Assembly: GCA_045837725.1 (NCBI GenBank) | Contig: JBEWZL010000098.1 | Span: forward strand, 248,001 to 312,000 | Source: Vermamoeba vermiformis | Taxonomy: Eukaryota > Tubulinea > Echinamoebida | DNA length: 64,000 bases | Direction of reading: 5' to 3' | Shown here: in pieces, positions 10,285 through 24,000 of the stretch | How positions within the stretch are numbered: the stretch's first letter is position 1 | Layout: each line of letters begins with the position of its first letter | Program-made: the position numbers and the translations under genes | Notes under the pieces: generated by a model | What the model saw: only the letters and a program-made list of their open reading frames with translations | Told to the model about the DNA's origin: nothing | The model's database searches: none

Positions 10285-12589
10285 TTAATATTCGACGTTG
10301 TACTTAGTGAATCCCTCAAAGTCAGAGTCAGACTCGTTCAAAATAGGACCACCAATGATACCGCGGTCAGGGAAGGTCGACTTGGGTGCCAAAATAGCGC
10401 GGATGTACCACAGATCGGAGAAGAGTCTGTAGTTAGCAGTGTTGTCGAGGTAGTGCACACCTGATGAGCCACCAGTGCCGCGACGACGACCAATCATCAG
10501 CTCTACCATGCGCGCGTGACGATGACGCCACAGCAAGAGTGCTTGTTCGAGGGCCACTGCGCCTGAAATCAATTCACTGAACTTGGCCCAGCCCTGCGTC
10601 CATCTGCAGTACTTGTAAGCCACTTGCCATAAAAGGAAATGCAATACTCACCGATTGGTCATGATGTACAACACTGCCTTGCGTGCCTCGCCAATGGTGT
10701 AAGTTGAAGTTGAGAAGCTGGGCAAGGGGTCTTTGCAGGCAAAGAAGGATGAAATTTCATCTTTCTCACCGATCACGTGACTGCGTCGAAGCTCGTTGTT
10801 CTCGAGTTTGAATTTGAGTGACTCAATCTCAGCCTGACGCATGTGATTGACCAACACCACAAAGCTGTCGACTTCGAGCTTTTCATTGCCGCGCGAAGTC
10901 ATCAATTGCACGAGTAATTTCTGTCACGCGATGAGATTGGTGAACATTACAAGGTCTAATGCACGGTATCTGCTACTTACATCGAGTTCAACTTCAAAGC
11001 CCAGTTTGAAGAGCAAGACCTTGAGCTCTACGATGGCAGACTTGATGGTCTTAGTGTCTGCTGTACCAAATGCGGCATTGAATTCGTTGCGCAGTGTTCT
11101 AGAGCGGACAGGTCAGTAACAATGGCACGACAACTGTGACAGTCAAACGTACTCGTCAGTCAAGCCAGAGAGGCGAGCAATCAAGTCCTTGTAGAGCTTT
11201 TCTTTCTCGTCAAATTGAATCAACTTCTGTTCGTATTGATTTTGTCGCTTGCCCAAGAAGAGTGTCACAAAGTGTTCCACGCCAGGGATGTCCAGTGCTG
11301 CGAGCCACGAGTACAGTGTCAATTTGAGCGAGGGCTGTTGTTGACGCTTGTCAAGTCTAGTCAACAGGTCGTATTCTTTTTCATAGGGGTTCTGGTGCAT
11401 ATTAGCGAACTGTTTGGGCCATCAGATGGATATATTATTACCTCGCCCCAAGTGCATTTGCCGGCAGTGCCAGCATGAGGATCCTTCTTCATCTCATCGC
11501 GCGGACATTTGCCTTCTCTCGGAGTTTTGTCTTTTTCAGTCTCGAATTGAGCGCGGTACGATTGATCGTCGAGTTGGATGCGCTCTTCGTCTTTGAGACC
11601 CAGCATGATCTCCATCTCGCGCATTTGAGCACTTTGGAAACCGCTGGCAGGAATCAAATAGTCGCGGAATTCTAAAAAGTCAGCTGGTTCCTAATAATAG
11701 AATGAGCATCTTGTACAAAGGGTGGCACAACCGGCTGTAATTACCATTGTTTCCATAGCCTCAAAGCCATGAGCTAATTATACATCAGTAAATATATTTG
11801 CAACAGATTGGACGCCATCACTTACTGGCGATACGTAAGACGGATTCAGCACGTTTCAATCGGTGTACTAAGAGGTGGACTAGAGTATCTCTTTCGTAGT
11901 CTTGATAGACGTCCTCGTGGCTATTAATTTTGAATAGGTTCTTATTGATTCCTTGATTGATCATCGCAGTCATAGTGTTACGGATCCAATCCAACTCGAA
12001 CAAGATCTGCAACACAAATTAGGACATTATTTAATTGCCCTGCCGGCACTTACCTGCTTAAACCATAATTCAAAGGCTTGGTGCACTACAATAAATAAAT
12101 GTTCGTCGTGGTGGTTAAGGCCAAGTCCTTCGCGACCTCGTTGAAGCTTGATCAACTCATCTGGCAGAATGTATTTCCAATAAGAGTTGGGCTCGTGGTA
12201 TCTTTTCTCAATATCCTTTTGTTTGCTTGCTATAATGTAAAAATCGTTTAGATTGTTGTTCTAGAAGATCGTTCAGTGAAACAGATCGCAATAGAGATTT
12301 TGGATTGAAATGACCTTTAAATTGTAGACAATAAATTAAAATTTAATACACGAAGCGCGAATCGTTGCTGATTGTTACAATTTAATTAATGAATTTTCGA
12401 AGATTCTAAAAATTGAATCTGGAGTGGGAATTATGCGGCCAAAGCAAGTTAAATAGACTTACATCCAAGGGGTACTTCGGCACCGAGAGAGATTTCGGCC
12501 GACAAGAGTTGCTCGGGCTTAGGCGGTAATGTAACTGCTGGATCTTGCTTGGCCAAGTAATCAGCCTGTGATTTAGAGTACTCTGACAT
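10285..12589 (-). CDS. Tryptophan 2,3-dioxygenase
   Basis: TDO is the haem enzyme that opens the indole ring of L-Trp to N-formylkynurenine, the first step of the kynurenine pathway. Exons run from MSEYSKSQADY (ATG 12589) to VEY-stop. Family landmarks are FKQILFELDWIRN (substrate pocket helix), RLKRAESVLRIA, LRNEFNAAFG-type segment near 11.05-11.1 kb, WRHRHARMVELMIG (the region carrying the proximal haem His) and RGTGGSSGVHYLDNT (substrate carboxylate loop). Length is normal for the family. About seven introns are present. Nothing in the active-site segments looks broken. Confidence 0.92.
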
Positions 12590-13147
12590 GATACACTATG
12601 ATAATACTATACAAGGGCGTTAAATGTAGGATCAAATTACCGAACTTCGTCGTTTGTGGTCGTTTTGCACGAAGAGGTTTTTTGATTGTTTTTTGACACG
12701 GAGCCCAAAACAACAAACGAAATCTTAGGCCTAATAAATGAAGTAATTGGTACAAACCTCCACCAAGATCCGTTTGTTCTCCGCCCCGTTAGGCCTGCTA
12801 CGGCAAGAAAGTATTTCATTTCTGTTCACGGTAAGAACACAAGGCATAGAAATAATATTGAGTTGGCTGTATTATTTAATTTATAAGAGGCGGTTACCGT
12901 ATTATGAAAATTTGCAGCGAGGAAAAAACGTTGATCTTACAATTATTAATAATAATAGTTATCGTTAATAATTAACTTTCTCAATAATATTGTTATTATG
13001 TGCATATTGAATGATTAATATTAGGTCAGAGGCTAAGTTTTGAAACGACTTTGATGGCAGATCATTGTTTTAAGGCACCTATTGGTCGCCCTTTACGCAA
13101 TGGCATTTCTTTTCCTCGAGGGTAAATAGATTAATGAATAGCAATTA
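12590..13147. other. Intergenic region between divergent genes
   Basis: AT-rich, with TDO leaving on the minus strand and the unrecognised gene on the plus strand. A 50-codon open stretch at 12686-12830 has no ATG and a stop just upstream. A possible 5' exon of the downstream gene (ATG at 13052 or 13100) cannot be joined in phase with confidence. Confidence 0.4.
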
Positions 13148-15573
13148 TTGGGAGCATCCCAAAAGCGTTTTGTTTTTGGATTCACCACCAGTCCAGCAAT
13201 ACTTAATAACTGTAGCAACTACAACGCACTAGCGGCTCCAAGCAAACGACCCGTGTTGCGCAACATAAACAAGGCGCAGACCAGATCACCGCAACATAAA
13301 ACTTGCAAACAGAAGTTCGATGCCGCGCTCCACTTTTCAAATAACTTGAAGAGAATACTCGACAAGCAAGAGGATCTACTTTTAAATGCATTCAACGATT
13401 GCTTGGCTGAGTTTCCATCCACACCCGATCAACATCCACCTATCATTGCTACGTTCCAAGCAGGAATCACAAAGGAGTTCTTGATGTACTTTTGGAATAT
13501 TTGGCAGTTTGAAGAGCTTGAACAGCCCAGCCACAAGCCAGTATGGATCAACTCTTCCGTTACAATCACCGATCTGCCAAATGATCCGTCAGTTCTAATG
13601 CTTCACTCTCCTTTCGATCAGTCTATGGTCGATAGGATTCTACAGTTGATCGATCATCATTCCGCTTGTAAAACCAATTCTGAGGCGTCTAATGCAGGCA
13701 ATGTCAAGCATGTACTGATGCTGGTTGGAGATCTTGAAATTCTTTTACTACATAGCGCTTGGATCAAGCCAATGATCGATACGAAACGCATGAAAATGAT
13801 TAACTTAACTATAACCAAGTACGATTTTGCACAATCAAGGTAATGCGAATTTATTTGTTATTTTTTGCTAATGAATGGATAATAGACAGAGGCACTCCAA
13901 TTCGCCATTATACTCGTTCAATGTTACACGAGATTTAACTCTTGAGTATTTGATGAAGAGCGGCGGAATACCATTAGTCCTGCATCAGGTGCTCGTCAAT
14001 TACTCCGAAGAATTGATCGATGTGGTGCTCTATCGTGACAGTTCTAAGCAAGTGCGTTTACTTTTACGACATCTGTTCGTCATGGCTTGCAAGCAGTTTT
14101 TAGTTGCAGAGGATTGGATGTTTAGTAACACATCTTTTTCGTACTTGGAGCTCGCGGACATCATTGGTTTGATTAGAGTAAATGCTAAAGAACGACTCTA
14201 TGCAGATCCAAATGACGCTTTAAAGTCTTTCGAAAAGAGCGATAGCGACGCAGAGAACAAGACGCAGAGTTATTTGATCATTTGGCCCGAGAGCTTGAAG
14301 CAACGATTCGTTACAGTTGAGCCCAATGCAATGAAGCTGCTTCCCGGGCCTGGTCTCACCACTCCAATGCAGTTCTTTGTTGCGCAGAATCTTACAACAG
14401 CTTTCAAACAGCGTTCAACCTCCCTTGGAGAGCGCTTCGCATTTTTGAAACACTCGTTTGTTAAAGACCTTGCCCTTTCATCGGAGCAGCCAATGATGTT
14501 GCCGAAGATACTCGCTAGCGATAAGAAGATTAACTTGAAGTGGGCAAGCACCAGTCCGCCACAGGCCTTCACTGATCTCACCGAGGTGATTTGGTCTGAC
14601 TTTCATAAGCTCGTAGATGCCGTACCAGCTGGTCGTCTACTTATCTTCAGGCCTCTATCACATAGTCCAGGCCTAATGACTGTATATAGAAGCTACAACA
14701 AAACCGACATTAACATTCTGGCCTTTCAAATGAATTCTGGCAAAGAATCACTCTCACCACTCGACTTGCTCGGAGAGCTTGGAAAGTGTCCGTTGACTCA
14801 AGTCGAGGAAGCGCCTGCCTATGTCAATATCCTCTTCCCGCAATATGGCTACAGTAGTACCGGTGCACGGCGTTACAAGTTGACATTCGTGTTTGCTGCT
14901 ATGAACACTACTGATCTTGAAAAAGCCATGAAAGCACAAGGTGCGAAGTTGACAGAAGGTGCGAGTGCCTCAGCTGGCTACATTCGTTGCACAAGAAGCT
15001 CATGGAAGCGGCTTCCAGATGATGTCGAAGTCATTATTCTGCTTCGCGCGGGATTAATTCAACTGTTGGGTACTGATAGCTACGAGTTTGTGGAGAAATA
15101 TTGTGCAACTGAAATTCCACAAAATGAGGGCAAGTAATTTGTTAAGTTGGTTTCTTATTCTAACGTTTGAATGCAGCGGCAACTTTTCTGAATCAAGAAA
15201 CTGAATCTACGGATATTTCATCTTCAGGTACAATTTAAGGGACTTTTTATGCACAAAATTAATGAACTTTTCAATAGACGAACCACAGCTTAACTTGGAT
15301 TTGTTGTCGCAAGCAATAACGGGTGTTTCGCAAGAGCAGCGAAAGCGTTACGTTAGTGCGATACGAGCTACTTTTGAAGGTACAAGGCAATTACTATGTG
15401 GCCCTCCAATGGCCAACTCAAACGCTGCGTCGATGGAAGAGTTCAGTGCATCTCCCGAAGAGCTCAACACGCCAAAAAAACGCACTTACGGTAATGCGGT
15501 ATTTGTAGCAGACGATATCGAATCGCCGCTAAAGAAGGCCAAGGTCTCGAAGAAAAAAAATCCAGTGCCGTAG
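13148..15573 (+). CDS. Large protein of unknown family, 5' end uncertain
   Basis: The model is 13148-13839, 13886-15129, 15177-15227 and 15278-15573, all joined in phase, giving about 760 residues. I do not recognise the family. The protein has alternating hydrophobic strands and helices (LMLVGDLEILLLHSAWIKP, RLLIFRPLSHSPG, YKLTFVFAAM) and looks globular and soluble, with no signal peptide or membrane span. The last 30 residues are Lys-rich (PLKKAKVSKKK), like a nuclear localisation signal, next to TPKK and SPLKK sites that fit CDK phosphorylation. The intron at 15130-15176 uses a GC donor (GAGG|GCAAGT). The opening codon is not ATG, so at least one short 5' exon is missing. Confidence 0.7.
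15130..15176 (+). other. GC-AG intron
   Basis: The donor reads GAGG|GCAAGT and the acceptor AATGCAG. Taking the GT four bases later puts a stop in the next exon, while the GC site keeps the frame (…QNE-A-ATFLNQE…). Confidence 0.7.
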
Positions 15574-15918
15574 AAAAGCACAGACGCGACTCCGTAGAGA
15601 TTCTAGAGCGCTGTTGTTTCGGCAGTTTGATGGCCTGATACCGATTGACGGGCAGACTGCGAGATAACAGCAAGCAGAATCGTAATTATTTGTAAATATA
15701 TTTCAGCGATTTGTTTCTAACGCAGGCATACAATTTTAATTTGGGCCTAAGCGAGGGATGTTTAAGACAGACAAACCGACATTTGGTAGGTTTTGTCAGT
15801 TCTGTAGACATTCGTGAACCCCTGTTTTTGTTGGTATTGAAATAAGTTTATTTTTATTGACTATTGTATTCTACGAGCATAATTGACCTGTATTTACTAC
15901 GATATAACGGTGATCTAG
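15574..15918. other. Intergenic region
   Basis: Short AT-rich gap between two plus-strand genes. No ORF, RNA or repeat is supported. Confidence 0.4.
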
Positions 15919-18900
15919 ATGGAGGATGAAGAGAACATTTCGATTGAGAACCTTGACCAAGCTGACGTCTTGGAGCAGCAAATTCAAACGTATATTATCC
16001 AAATTATGAATGAGGATGCTACCAAGCAAGAGAAAGTTCAGCATCTGCACAGGTACACGCCGCTCATCTGGATTTTGATAGTTTTCGCAAATTATTTCCA
16101 AAGACCAGTTGTAAAAGAAATTATTTTATCATATTATTTATCGTAGTATTCCCGTGTGGGCAATTTTTAACCATGTTGGATCCAGGATCGCCCTCATCTA
16201 TGAACGCGAAGAAGAAAAATACAAAAAATTGCTAATTGACCCTAATACAGATAAAAGATATGGTACGTCTTTATAATAGCATCCAAAAATATTTGCAGCT
16301 AACTGTTTTTTAATTAATCAGAACACACGATCGGCAGGCTAATTAATTTGTTTATTGAAAATGAGGAATTTGTATTACAAGTAAGTACTTACCCATACAT
16401 TGCATGAACATTACAGGTGCTTTCAGATAGAATGAAGTTAACTTGCCTTGCAGATCACAGACAAGTGGATGCGCGAGAATGACGTTGACATTCACACAGC
16501 TCTGGCACGTTTATTATTTGCAGTATCAGTGTCGTCAGACAGGTCATTCTTCGTCACCAATCCTGACGAGGACGAAGAACGGCTGATGGAGAAATTTCAA
16601 TTCTGGATCCGAACTCCGCCAAACAAAGCCCTGCGCGTTTATGGCATGGGTACGTACCTTACTATAGTAAATGCATTCTTGGTACTAATTATTTTGTAGG
16701 TCTTATGGCGCATTTCATTGAGGAGTCCGACTTGGCTGGCAATACTTTATCAACAGATCTGCCTGTTGTAGCGCTACAAAGGTTGAACAATTACATGTCC
16801 TATATGAGTTCTATTAAGCCCGATAACGATGCACAATTAGAGGCTGATATTGAAGGTACTGCATTACAAGTGCCGAGTGTGGACGATGAAGTGGATGCAA
16901 ACGAACCAGTGTTGAATGAGCTGCATGTGAGCAATGCGAGTCTGAATGAGCTCGAACAGGTATGTTTGTGGTCATTGGTGGTGTTAGAATTCATACTAAG
17001 ATGTGCATCAGATTTGCTTGCTCAAGTACCTTGCGGATGTGGGTGAATTTCAAGAAGTTTTATCCCCAATCATTCAACACCGCGGCGTTGATGTTCTTTT
17101 GTACTATTTAAAATCACGCGATCCACACGTAGTCGGAGGTCAGTAGTTAAAAACAATAATGTCTGTTGTCACTTGTGTGCTGACACGTGTCATCAGCTTC
17201 GCTCAAAGCCATCAATCAACTGCTCGCACATCGCAAGTTTGGTACCGTGTTTGTTGACGCGGGAGGCATGAAGGCACTAATTGACATCCCGAAGAATGAG
17301 TTCTATGCCACGCTAGTCAGTCACTGCATGGGCAGCATTGCTGGTCTGCCTCAAGCCGTTGAACAAATATGCTTGGTAAGCACATATTAAGCTGGCTTGC
17401 GAGCTATGTATGTATTAACATGTTGCAGTTACAAGAACCATTGCCCCAGCAACTAATTGAATACATTGTGTGGCTCGTGAACAATCCCAATGAAGTGCCC
17501 AAGAAAGATGGCTCGCTGTTCTTCACCTTGACCATGCGATTCAGAAAGATCTACGAGTTATTCACTGCTTCTGAAGTACCGCGCCAAATGATTGACCAGA
17601 TGAAAGAAACATTAAACAAATTGACCTTCAGTCATACTCCCGAAGAGATGATGGAACTAGGCGACGATGAAAATACCATGACCCGTTCTGAGATGCAGAT
17701 TGTAGGCAGCTTTTTCCTGACACTGCGCGAGTACATGCGCTCACAACTGGTCTATCAAACTGAGCTCTGGAAGCGCAAGAATGCTCAGGCTCACAATAAC
17801 AAAGAACAAACGCCCAAGAAGAGCAAACCAGTGCCCGTAACTCCGTCTTACAAGCCCATGAAGGTAGAAGACGAGACTGTTCATGAGACTATCATAACAG
17901 TGCGCGATGGAAGTACGTAACTTGTATTGTTAGACAACAACGCTAACTCGTGATAGACCTCGCCAAAGCCAAGTTCAAAGAAGTAGAAGAGTTTGTTAAT
18001 CTCGAGGGCATCGTTCAAGCACTCAAAGTCATCGAACATAACAACAATCTCTGTGAGCGAGATTTGCGTGCAGCTCTAGCTGTAGACAACGCAACAGTAG
18101 CTCTCGATGTACTGCACGTGTTAACAGCCACGAACTACGGACAAAGTGAGGTTATGAACGCTAAAGTCGGCGAGAAGTCAGGTACGTCTAACGCCATGAC
18201 AATATCAGAGCTAACTGCAGTTCAGCTATTTCAATACTGCTCGATGCTGTCCGCGAGATGCAATATGAAAATCCAACAGTGATTACTGTAGCTTTGAAGG
18301 TGTTGTCGAACTTTGTGCTCAAACCTTCAACTCTCGGTCTTAATAAGTACGTCTCATCGCTATTAATATCCGCAGTTCTAATGCAATGACAGGCAAAACA
18401 AACGACAAAGCATCGATACTAGACTCGATGAAATGACAAAACAAACGTGCAAGACCATTCGATTGAATGACGGCATCAGTGTGCTGCTCTTGCTGCTCAA
18501 ATATCGCACCTCAATTTCAGATGCTGACACGATCCGAGCTCTGGCTTGTAAAGTGCTTACAGGTCTCAGCAAGGACACGACGATCAAGCAGATTCTGAAC
18601 AAGAAAGTAACGAGGACATTGCCTGAACTGATCAAAGAACCAGTCGATCGATCTAACATCGAGGCATTCCAAAAATTCAAAGCCAATGCCAAGGAACTAA
18701 TTCAAGCAATGTAAGTGAGTTTTTCAGCTCAAGTAGCATACTAATATAGTGCTAGTACTGGTCGTGACGCAACAGTAGCCCTGGCTGACACGGATCATGC
18801 GCTGACTAAATACGAACAAGCAGCTATTGTTGCCCAGACACCGATTCACTACGCGGACAATGAGCTGTTGCAATTGATCCATCAGCACTTGACTGAACGA

Positions 18901-20797
18901 GGACTGGAACAGACTGCGAATACTCTCTTGGCGGAGGCTGTAAGTCAATAACATAATTCTCGAAGGCCTTGCACATGTACTTACGCTCCAATGCAGAAAA
19001 TTTCAGCCCCACCCAAGCCAAAGAGTACGCGCAAGAATAGGCGCGCACTAGTCACTCCATCAAAGCGTGCCCAAATGATGGAAGTTGAAGGAGTGGGTGA
19101 GACGTCAGATGAGGACTCGAGCGATCATTCGCATCAACCGAGTCAGAACAGACTCGATGTGATTATGAAGGAGTATTTGATGGATCAACATCGCAAGTGT
19201 GCTCATCCCTGCGCTGTACTGCCCGACTTCTCGCTCATGAACAGACATCGCGTAAGAACTTCATTTTGACACGTGTCACTACACAGCTTACTTACAGTGA
19301 TATTTAGTGCCCCGAGCCTATCGATAGTGTACATACTGGACGTGCGGCCAAGAACATTGGCACGCGCATTCTTCATCGACAATGGCGACCTGTGCGAGGA
19401 GGTTATGGTGGAGCGAAGTTGGACAGAAGATTCAAGTATTCGAAGTACAGACCTACTCGCAAAGTGTTTGACGATGGTGAAATGATGACGTGCTGTGCAG
19501 TTGTCGATAACGGTAAGTTGAGGGCAATACGAGTTAGGCAATATCCCTTATATTTTGTTCCAGGCGAGCGTCTGTTAGTCGGTACTCCCAATGGTGAAGT
19601 TCTCGAATATGACGCGCGGACCACGCAAGTTGTCGTAAGTAGAATATTCTCTATTTAATCGTGCACTTTGGTCTAATAGCTCTTTCAGAAATTATGGGAA
19701 CATGTGAGCGAGACCTCAGTGCATTCACTGAAAACAGTGCGCGGGCAGAACATTGTGATGAGTTTCTCATTGAGTCCTAACGAAACTAAAGTGTTCAACA
19801 CCTCTAACTTGGAGACACCACTTTACTCACTGCCGACAATGAGCGGCGAGTTCAACAACGCTGGTGATCGCATTGTTGGTGTCAAAGCGCCTGGCAAAGT
19901 CGCGGTGTATGACGTGAAGACTGGCCAAGAGTTGATTGTAAGTCACACAAACTGATTGCAAGTGAACAAAAGCTAATGAAATGTGATAGACCCTCGACGA
20001 CACATCGTACAACAGGACATTGGCCCCGTCATTCCCGTGCTTCAGTCCCGACGACTCGTTGTTGCTGTCTAGTGGAGTCTTATGGGACTACAGACATCAG
20101 CGACCGATCTATCGATTTGACAGGTTTTCTAATTATGGAGCCGAGAAGTTCAATCCTTCAGGCCTCGATATTATCATTAATTCGGAGATTTGGGACACGC
20201 GCAGCTTCAAATTGGTGAAGACCTGTTCAGCACTGGATCAGACGAGCATCGTGTTCTCCAACAAGGGCGATGTGATATTTGCAGTGCCCAGACCACCCGT
20301 GCTCTCGTTTGAGAATCCATTCGCCAACTTCACGAAGACACTGCGCGTTGTAGATGCCACGGACTACGAGCTGATCACAGAGCTCAATCACGACAAAGAG
20401 ATCATTGATTTGACGATTGATGCAGAGGACTCGTATCTCGCGATGATTGAGAGCACTGGTTCTAACTTTGAAGTGCACTCAATGTGTCGCATTTGGGAGA
20501 TTGGTCGCACTCGCGGTGTTGATGACGAAGATGACGAGTGGGACGAAGAAGATGGTGAAGATGAGGACGACGAGGACGGCGACATGGATGAAGTAAGCGA
20601 ATGATTATATTGTTATAATTATTGTTCCGAAACTAATCATTCCTTAGTTCGATGACATGGACCTCGATGACAGCGACGAAGACGCCGTTGAATTCTTTGG
20701 CGATGAAGATGGTGAGGACGATGACATGGACGGATTTGACATCGAAGAGTTTGATGACGACGACGAAGATATCGATATTGACGATGACATCGAATAG
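15919..20797 (+). CDS. DCAF1: DCAF1 (VprBP)-type CUL4-DDB1 substrate receptor
   Basis: A many-exon gene starting MEDEENISIENL. The N-terminal two thirds is a helical ARM-like region. A LisH motif follows (NELLQLIHQHLTERGLEQTA, around 18.86-18.92 kb). After that comes a WD40 propeller with the family's recognisable late blades: SNYGAEKFNPSGLDIIIN, then SEIWDTRSFKLVKT (a WDxR box used to bind DDB1) and ALDQTSIVFSNKGDVIF. The protein ends in a very acidic tail of about 90 Asp/Glu-rich residues over two exons (20.52-20.79 kb). DCAF1 recruits substrates to the CUL4-DDB1 ubiquitin ligase. The order LisH, WD40, acidic tail matches the animal and plant proteins. Confidence 0.9.
17181..17192. repeat. 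Intronic palindrome TGACACGTGTCA
   Basis: G-variant in a DCAF1 intron, ending four bases before the acceptor region TCAG. Confidence 0.75.
19267..19278. repeat. Intronic palindrome TGACACGTGTCA
   Basis: G-variant in the DCAF1 intron just after the LisH-region exons. Confidence 0.75.
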
Positions 20798-20879
20798 TGA
20801 TACAAACGTAATTGTAGAGCTATAAGAGTTCTTTTGAACCGCGGATATAAAGACAATCAAGTAAGATTAATTTGTCTGG

Positions 20880-20932
20880 TGATTTATTTGGTTTTTGGTT
20901 GGTTGGGGGTTTTGGTGTTTTTTTTTTTTTTA
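20880..20932. repeat. G/T-rich low-complexity tract
   Basis: The plus strand here is almost only G and T and ends in a T run of about 13. It lies between the convergent 3' ends of DCAF1 and the HECT ligase and may mark 3' processing of one of them. Confidence 0.6.
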
Positions 20933-21030
20933 CGCAACGATTGAGAAGTTATTTTAGTGCGATTTCACCTTAAAATCAAAGCTTACATTTGAAGTGGGCT
21001 TGTTTATTTACACGATGCTGTTCGGCGCTG

Positions 21031-24000
21031 TTAAGCAAGTTCAAATCCAGTGTTGTGCTTGATAGCGTACTTCAGGCGTTCCTTCATGTTGGTCGTTGAG
21101 CTGTAATTAGGCAGTTTAAGAATATTGAAGCACGTGCTCGCTGATGGCAGTCTGTCGCTGTGCGCACTGCCGATGCCTAAGAAAGACAGCGGTCCAGAGG
21201 TAGTGTGTTCATCTTGTACGACTTGAATGCAGAACTGTGGTGTCAGATATTTGAAGCCGAGCAAGGGCGGACGAGGACACGAGGTCACAAAGCGAAGCAA
21301 TTGCGATCTCTCTGGAGAGGTGAGTGAGATTATGATATTAATAACAACTGATTTAACACGTGACTTTACCTTCCGGTGAGAATTCTTCGACAACTTTCCA
21401 AAATTTCTTGATGAGCGAGTCAGAGGCAGAGCAACTCAGGTACTTTGTGTTCTGTTTCCAGTCGTTAACGTCAATGTCCACCACATCGCCACCGATCAGC
21501 CATTGCAGTTCATTTTGATCGAATAACTTGAGCCACTGCATTGGTATCAGTTGCGTGAATCCCTTCAAAAACAACTCGGTCTGTTTGCGGATCTGCTTGT
21601 TGAGCTTGAAGTCGGACATTAAGTGAATATATTCGGACTTGTTTTCATTGGTCACTGCGATGTTCTCGCCGCCAGGCACGAGATTGAACGAGAATGTCTT
21701 GCCCAAGAACAAGTCTTCGGTCAGTGAGAAGGTCAAACTCAGGTCCTCGACATCTCCCGGATAATTCTTCACAAAATTGAGGTTCTTGTGCAGTTCAGCA
21801 TCGAGTGTGTTCAATTCATCGAGTGAGTTGTATTTGCCAAGCATTTTCTTCAAAAAGAATGGGGCCAAGGGCAAGTCAACCACGATGCCGTCGTACACGG
21901 CTTTAGCGAGGATTTGGCCCAAGAATTTGAACAGCGGCAACAGCTCCATCAACTGTTCGATGTTGTCGTGGTTGTCTGTCGCGTTGTACTCGGCACTCTG
22001 GAGGTGCAACAGATTGAGCTTGGGATTGGGATAGATTTGACCGAGGCTGTTGTGAAAAAACAGGCCTTGCTCGGGTCTGAAACTTTCCTGTTAACGCGCG
22101 TTAGACTAGAATAAGCGATGATATAAGATGGTACCTTAATCAGCAATATCAAGAACTCTTTGAACAAACCTCCTTGATCGACACCGATTTCACTTCGTCC
22201 AAATTCGTCGATGAACGTGATTCTGTAATAAGACAATTGTTAATTTCTGTCAAATGTCGATTTTTGACGGCACGTACTTCATGTTTGTTTTGAGCATTTC
22301 AGGTGACAGGCGTGAAAAATATTCGAATCCGTCTTTGAGCACTGAATTACGTCTGATTTTCATGGCAATGGGATATTCAATGGATCTGCAATTGATTAAT
22401 ACATGCTCTTATATATGGCATTAGAGAAACATACCTCTTCTCGCGATCCTCTTCCACGAGTGTTCTGAAGTACAAATACCTGTCGTTGAATGGCGTAGCG
22501 AATGGCATGAGTCGAAGTATTTGCGGATATTTTTGTTTCTGACGCAACCTGCGCGCAATCGGACTCGAGGCAGTGAACTGTGCCTGTTGCACCAAGAAGT
22601 TGTCTAATTGCTTCAAGAGCGAGACTTGTTTGTCAGACAACAGCCAGACATTGTCTTCGCAGAACTTGCGTCGTTGATGTCGTTCATAAACTATCCTCAC
22701 GGTTATTACTCAGCACGTGCAGAATAAAATATGATACTTACGTTGTTCCAATATTCTACTTCCATAAGACCTTTGCGAAGAGTGTTACTATTGATTCCAA
22801 TACAATAAGACAAGCGGTACTTACAGCAACAAGTACTCCTCGTCAGTGAAAGCCGATGGATCTTTTTGAGCGACGAGAGTGAATATGAAGTTCTTGACTG
22901 CGGTGATGAGCATCACATTGTCGAACAAATTCATTGGCCGTTGTTCGTTGAAGAATTCTTCGTCGTCGCGCACAATCAACAGGTGACTGTAACTCGCGCA
23001 AAACAGTGTCATGATACGATTGCATTGCACCCAATCGCGCGACCCCTGTTGTGGTAAGATAGTAGGTGTCTTATATTGATCAGTTATGGCTGATTTTGCG
23101 GTACTTTTGTGCAACTGTTTCATGAAATCCACGGGCAAGTACTGTGCGAGCACGGCAGCGCTATTGATCCACTTCCAAAGAGCTGTCAAGAAGCGTTGTG
23201 TGTTGGTGAAAGTCAGCTTGTTGAGCACGACGATATTCAAGTGCGGCATGCGGTCTAACAATGTGCAGTACAGGTCACACGCGCGGAACATGTTGTTGAA
23301 CTCGTCGTTGCTGACGGAGGCCTTGTCAGTCATAATTGATTGAAATAACAGCGAGACTGTCTTGGTCTTATAGAGCTGCTTCAGCTGGTGATAAAAGATT
23401 GGGTCAAACGATGCCGCGGTGTCACTCTTAGCATCGAGCACAAAGCCCTTGGACGAGTTCAGAACATTCGTGTTGTTAGTATTTGTATTTGTGTTGTTGT
23501 TGTTCATCATCTTCAGCGCGCCTTTGTCGATGTTTTGTTTGTTCATATTCTTCAGCAGAATGTTGACACGATGCACAACCCCGGGCCAATGAGTGTACTA
23601 TATATGTCGTGTTAATAAGACTAGAAGAACGTCACTGCCACTTACCATGTCGAGTGGATAAGGTCGCTTTTCTTTGCGTCGTTCACCAGACCTCTTGTTG
23701 TCATTGACACCCATCTTGAAGAACAAATCAATCACATTGCCCAGCACGTACTTCTGCGTCTCTTCTTCGCTCTTCTTTTGCAGCTCTTCTTCGTCGTCAT
23801 CGCTCACGTACACGTCAGGCTTAATGTCATCTTCCTCGTCATTCAATTCGCCCAAATGTTTCAGTCGCATAATTGGTTTTGGCGGGAAATTCGCTTGTTC
23901 TAGCAACATGGTTAGTGAACAGCTTGGTTTTGAGCCTGACAAAGTGTCCACGTACCAATGACAGGCAAGCACGCGTTTAGAATGGCGTACTTGTGCTGGA

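Noticed and set aside
12686-12886. Open frame FFDTEPKTTNEILG…
   Set aside because: No ATG, an immediate upstream stop, and no in-phase link to the next exon.
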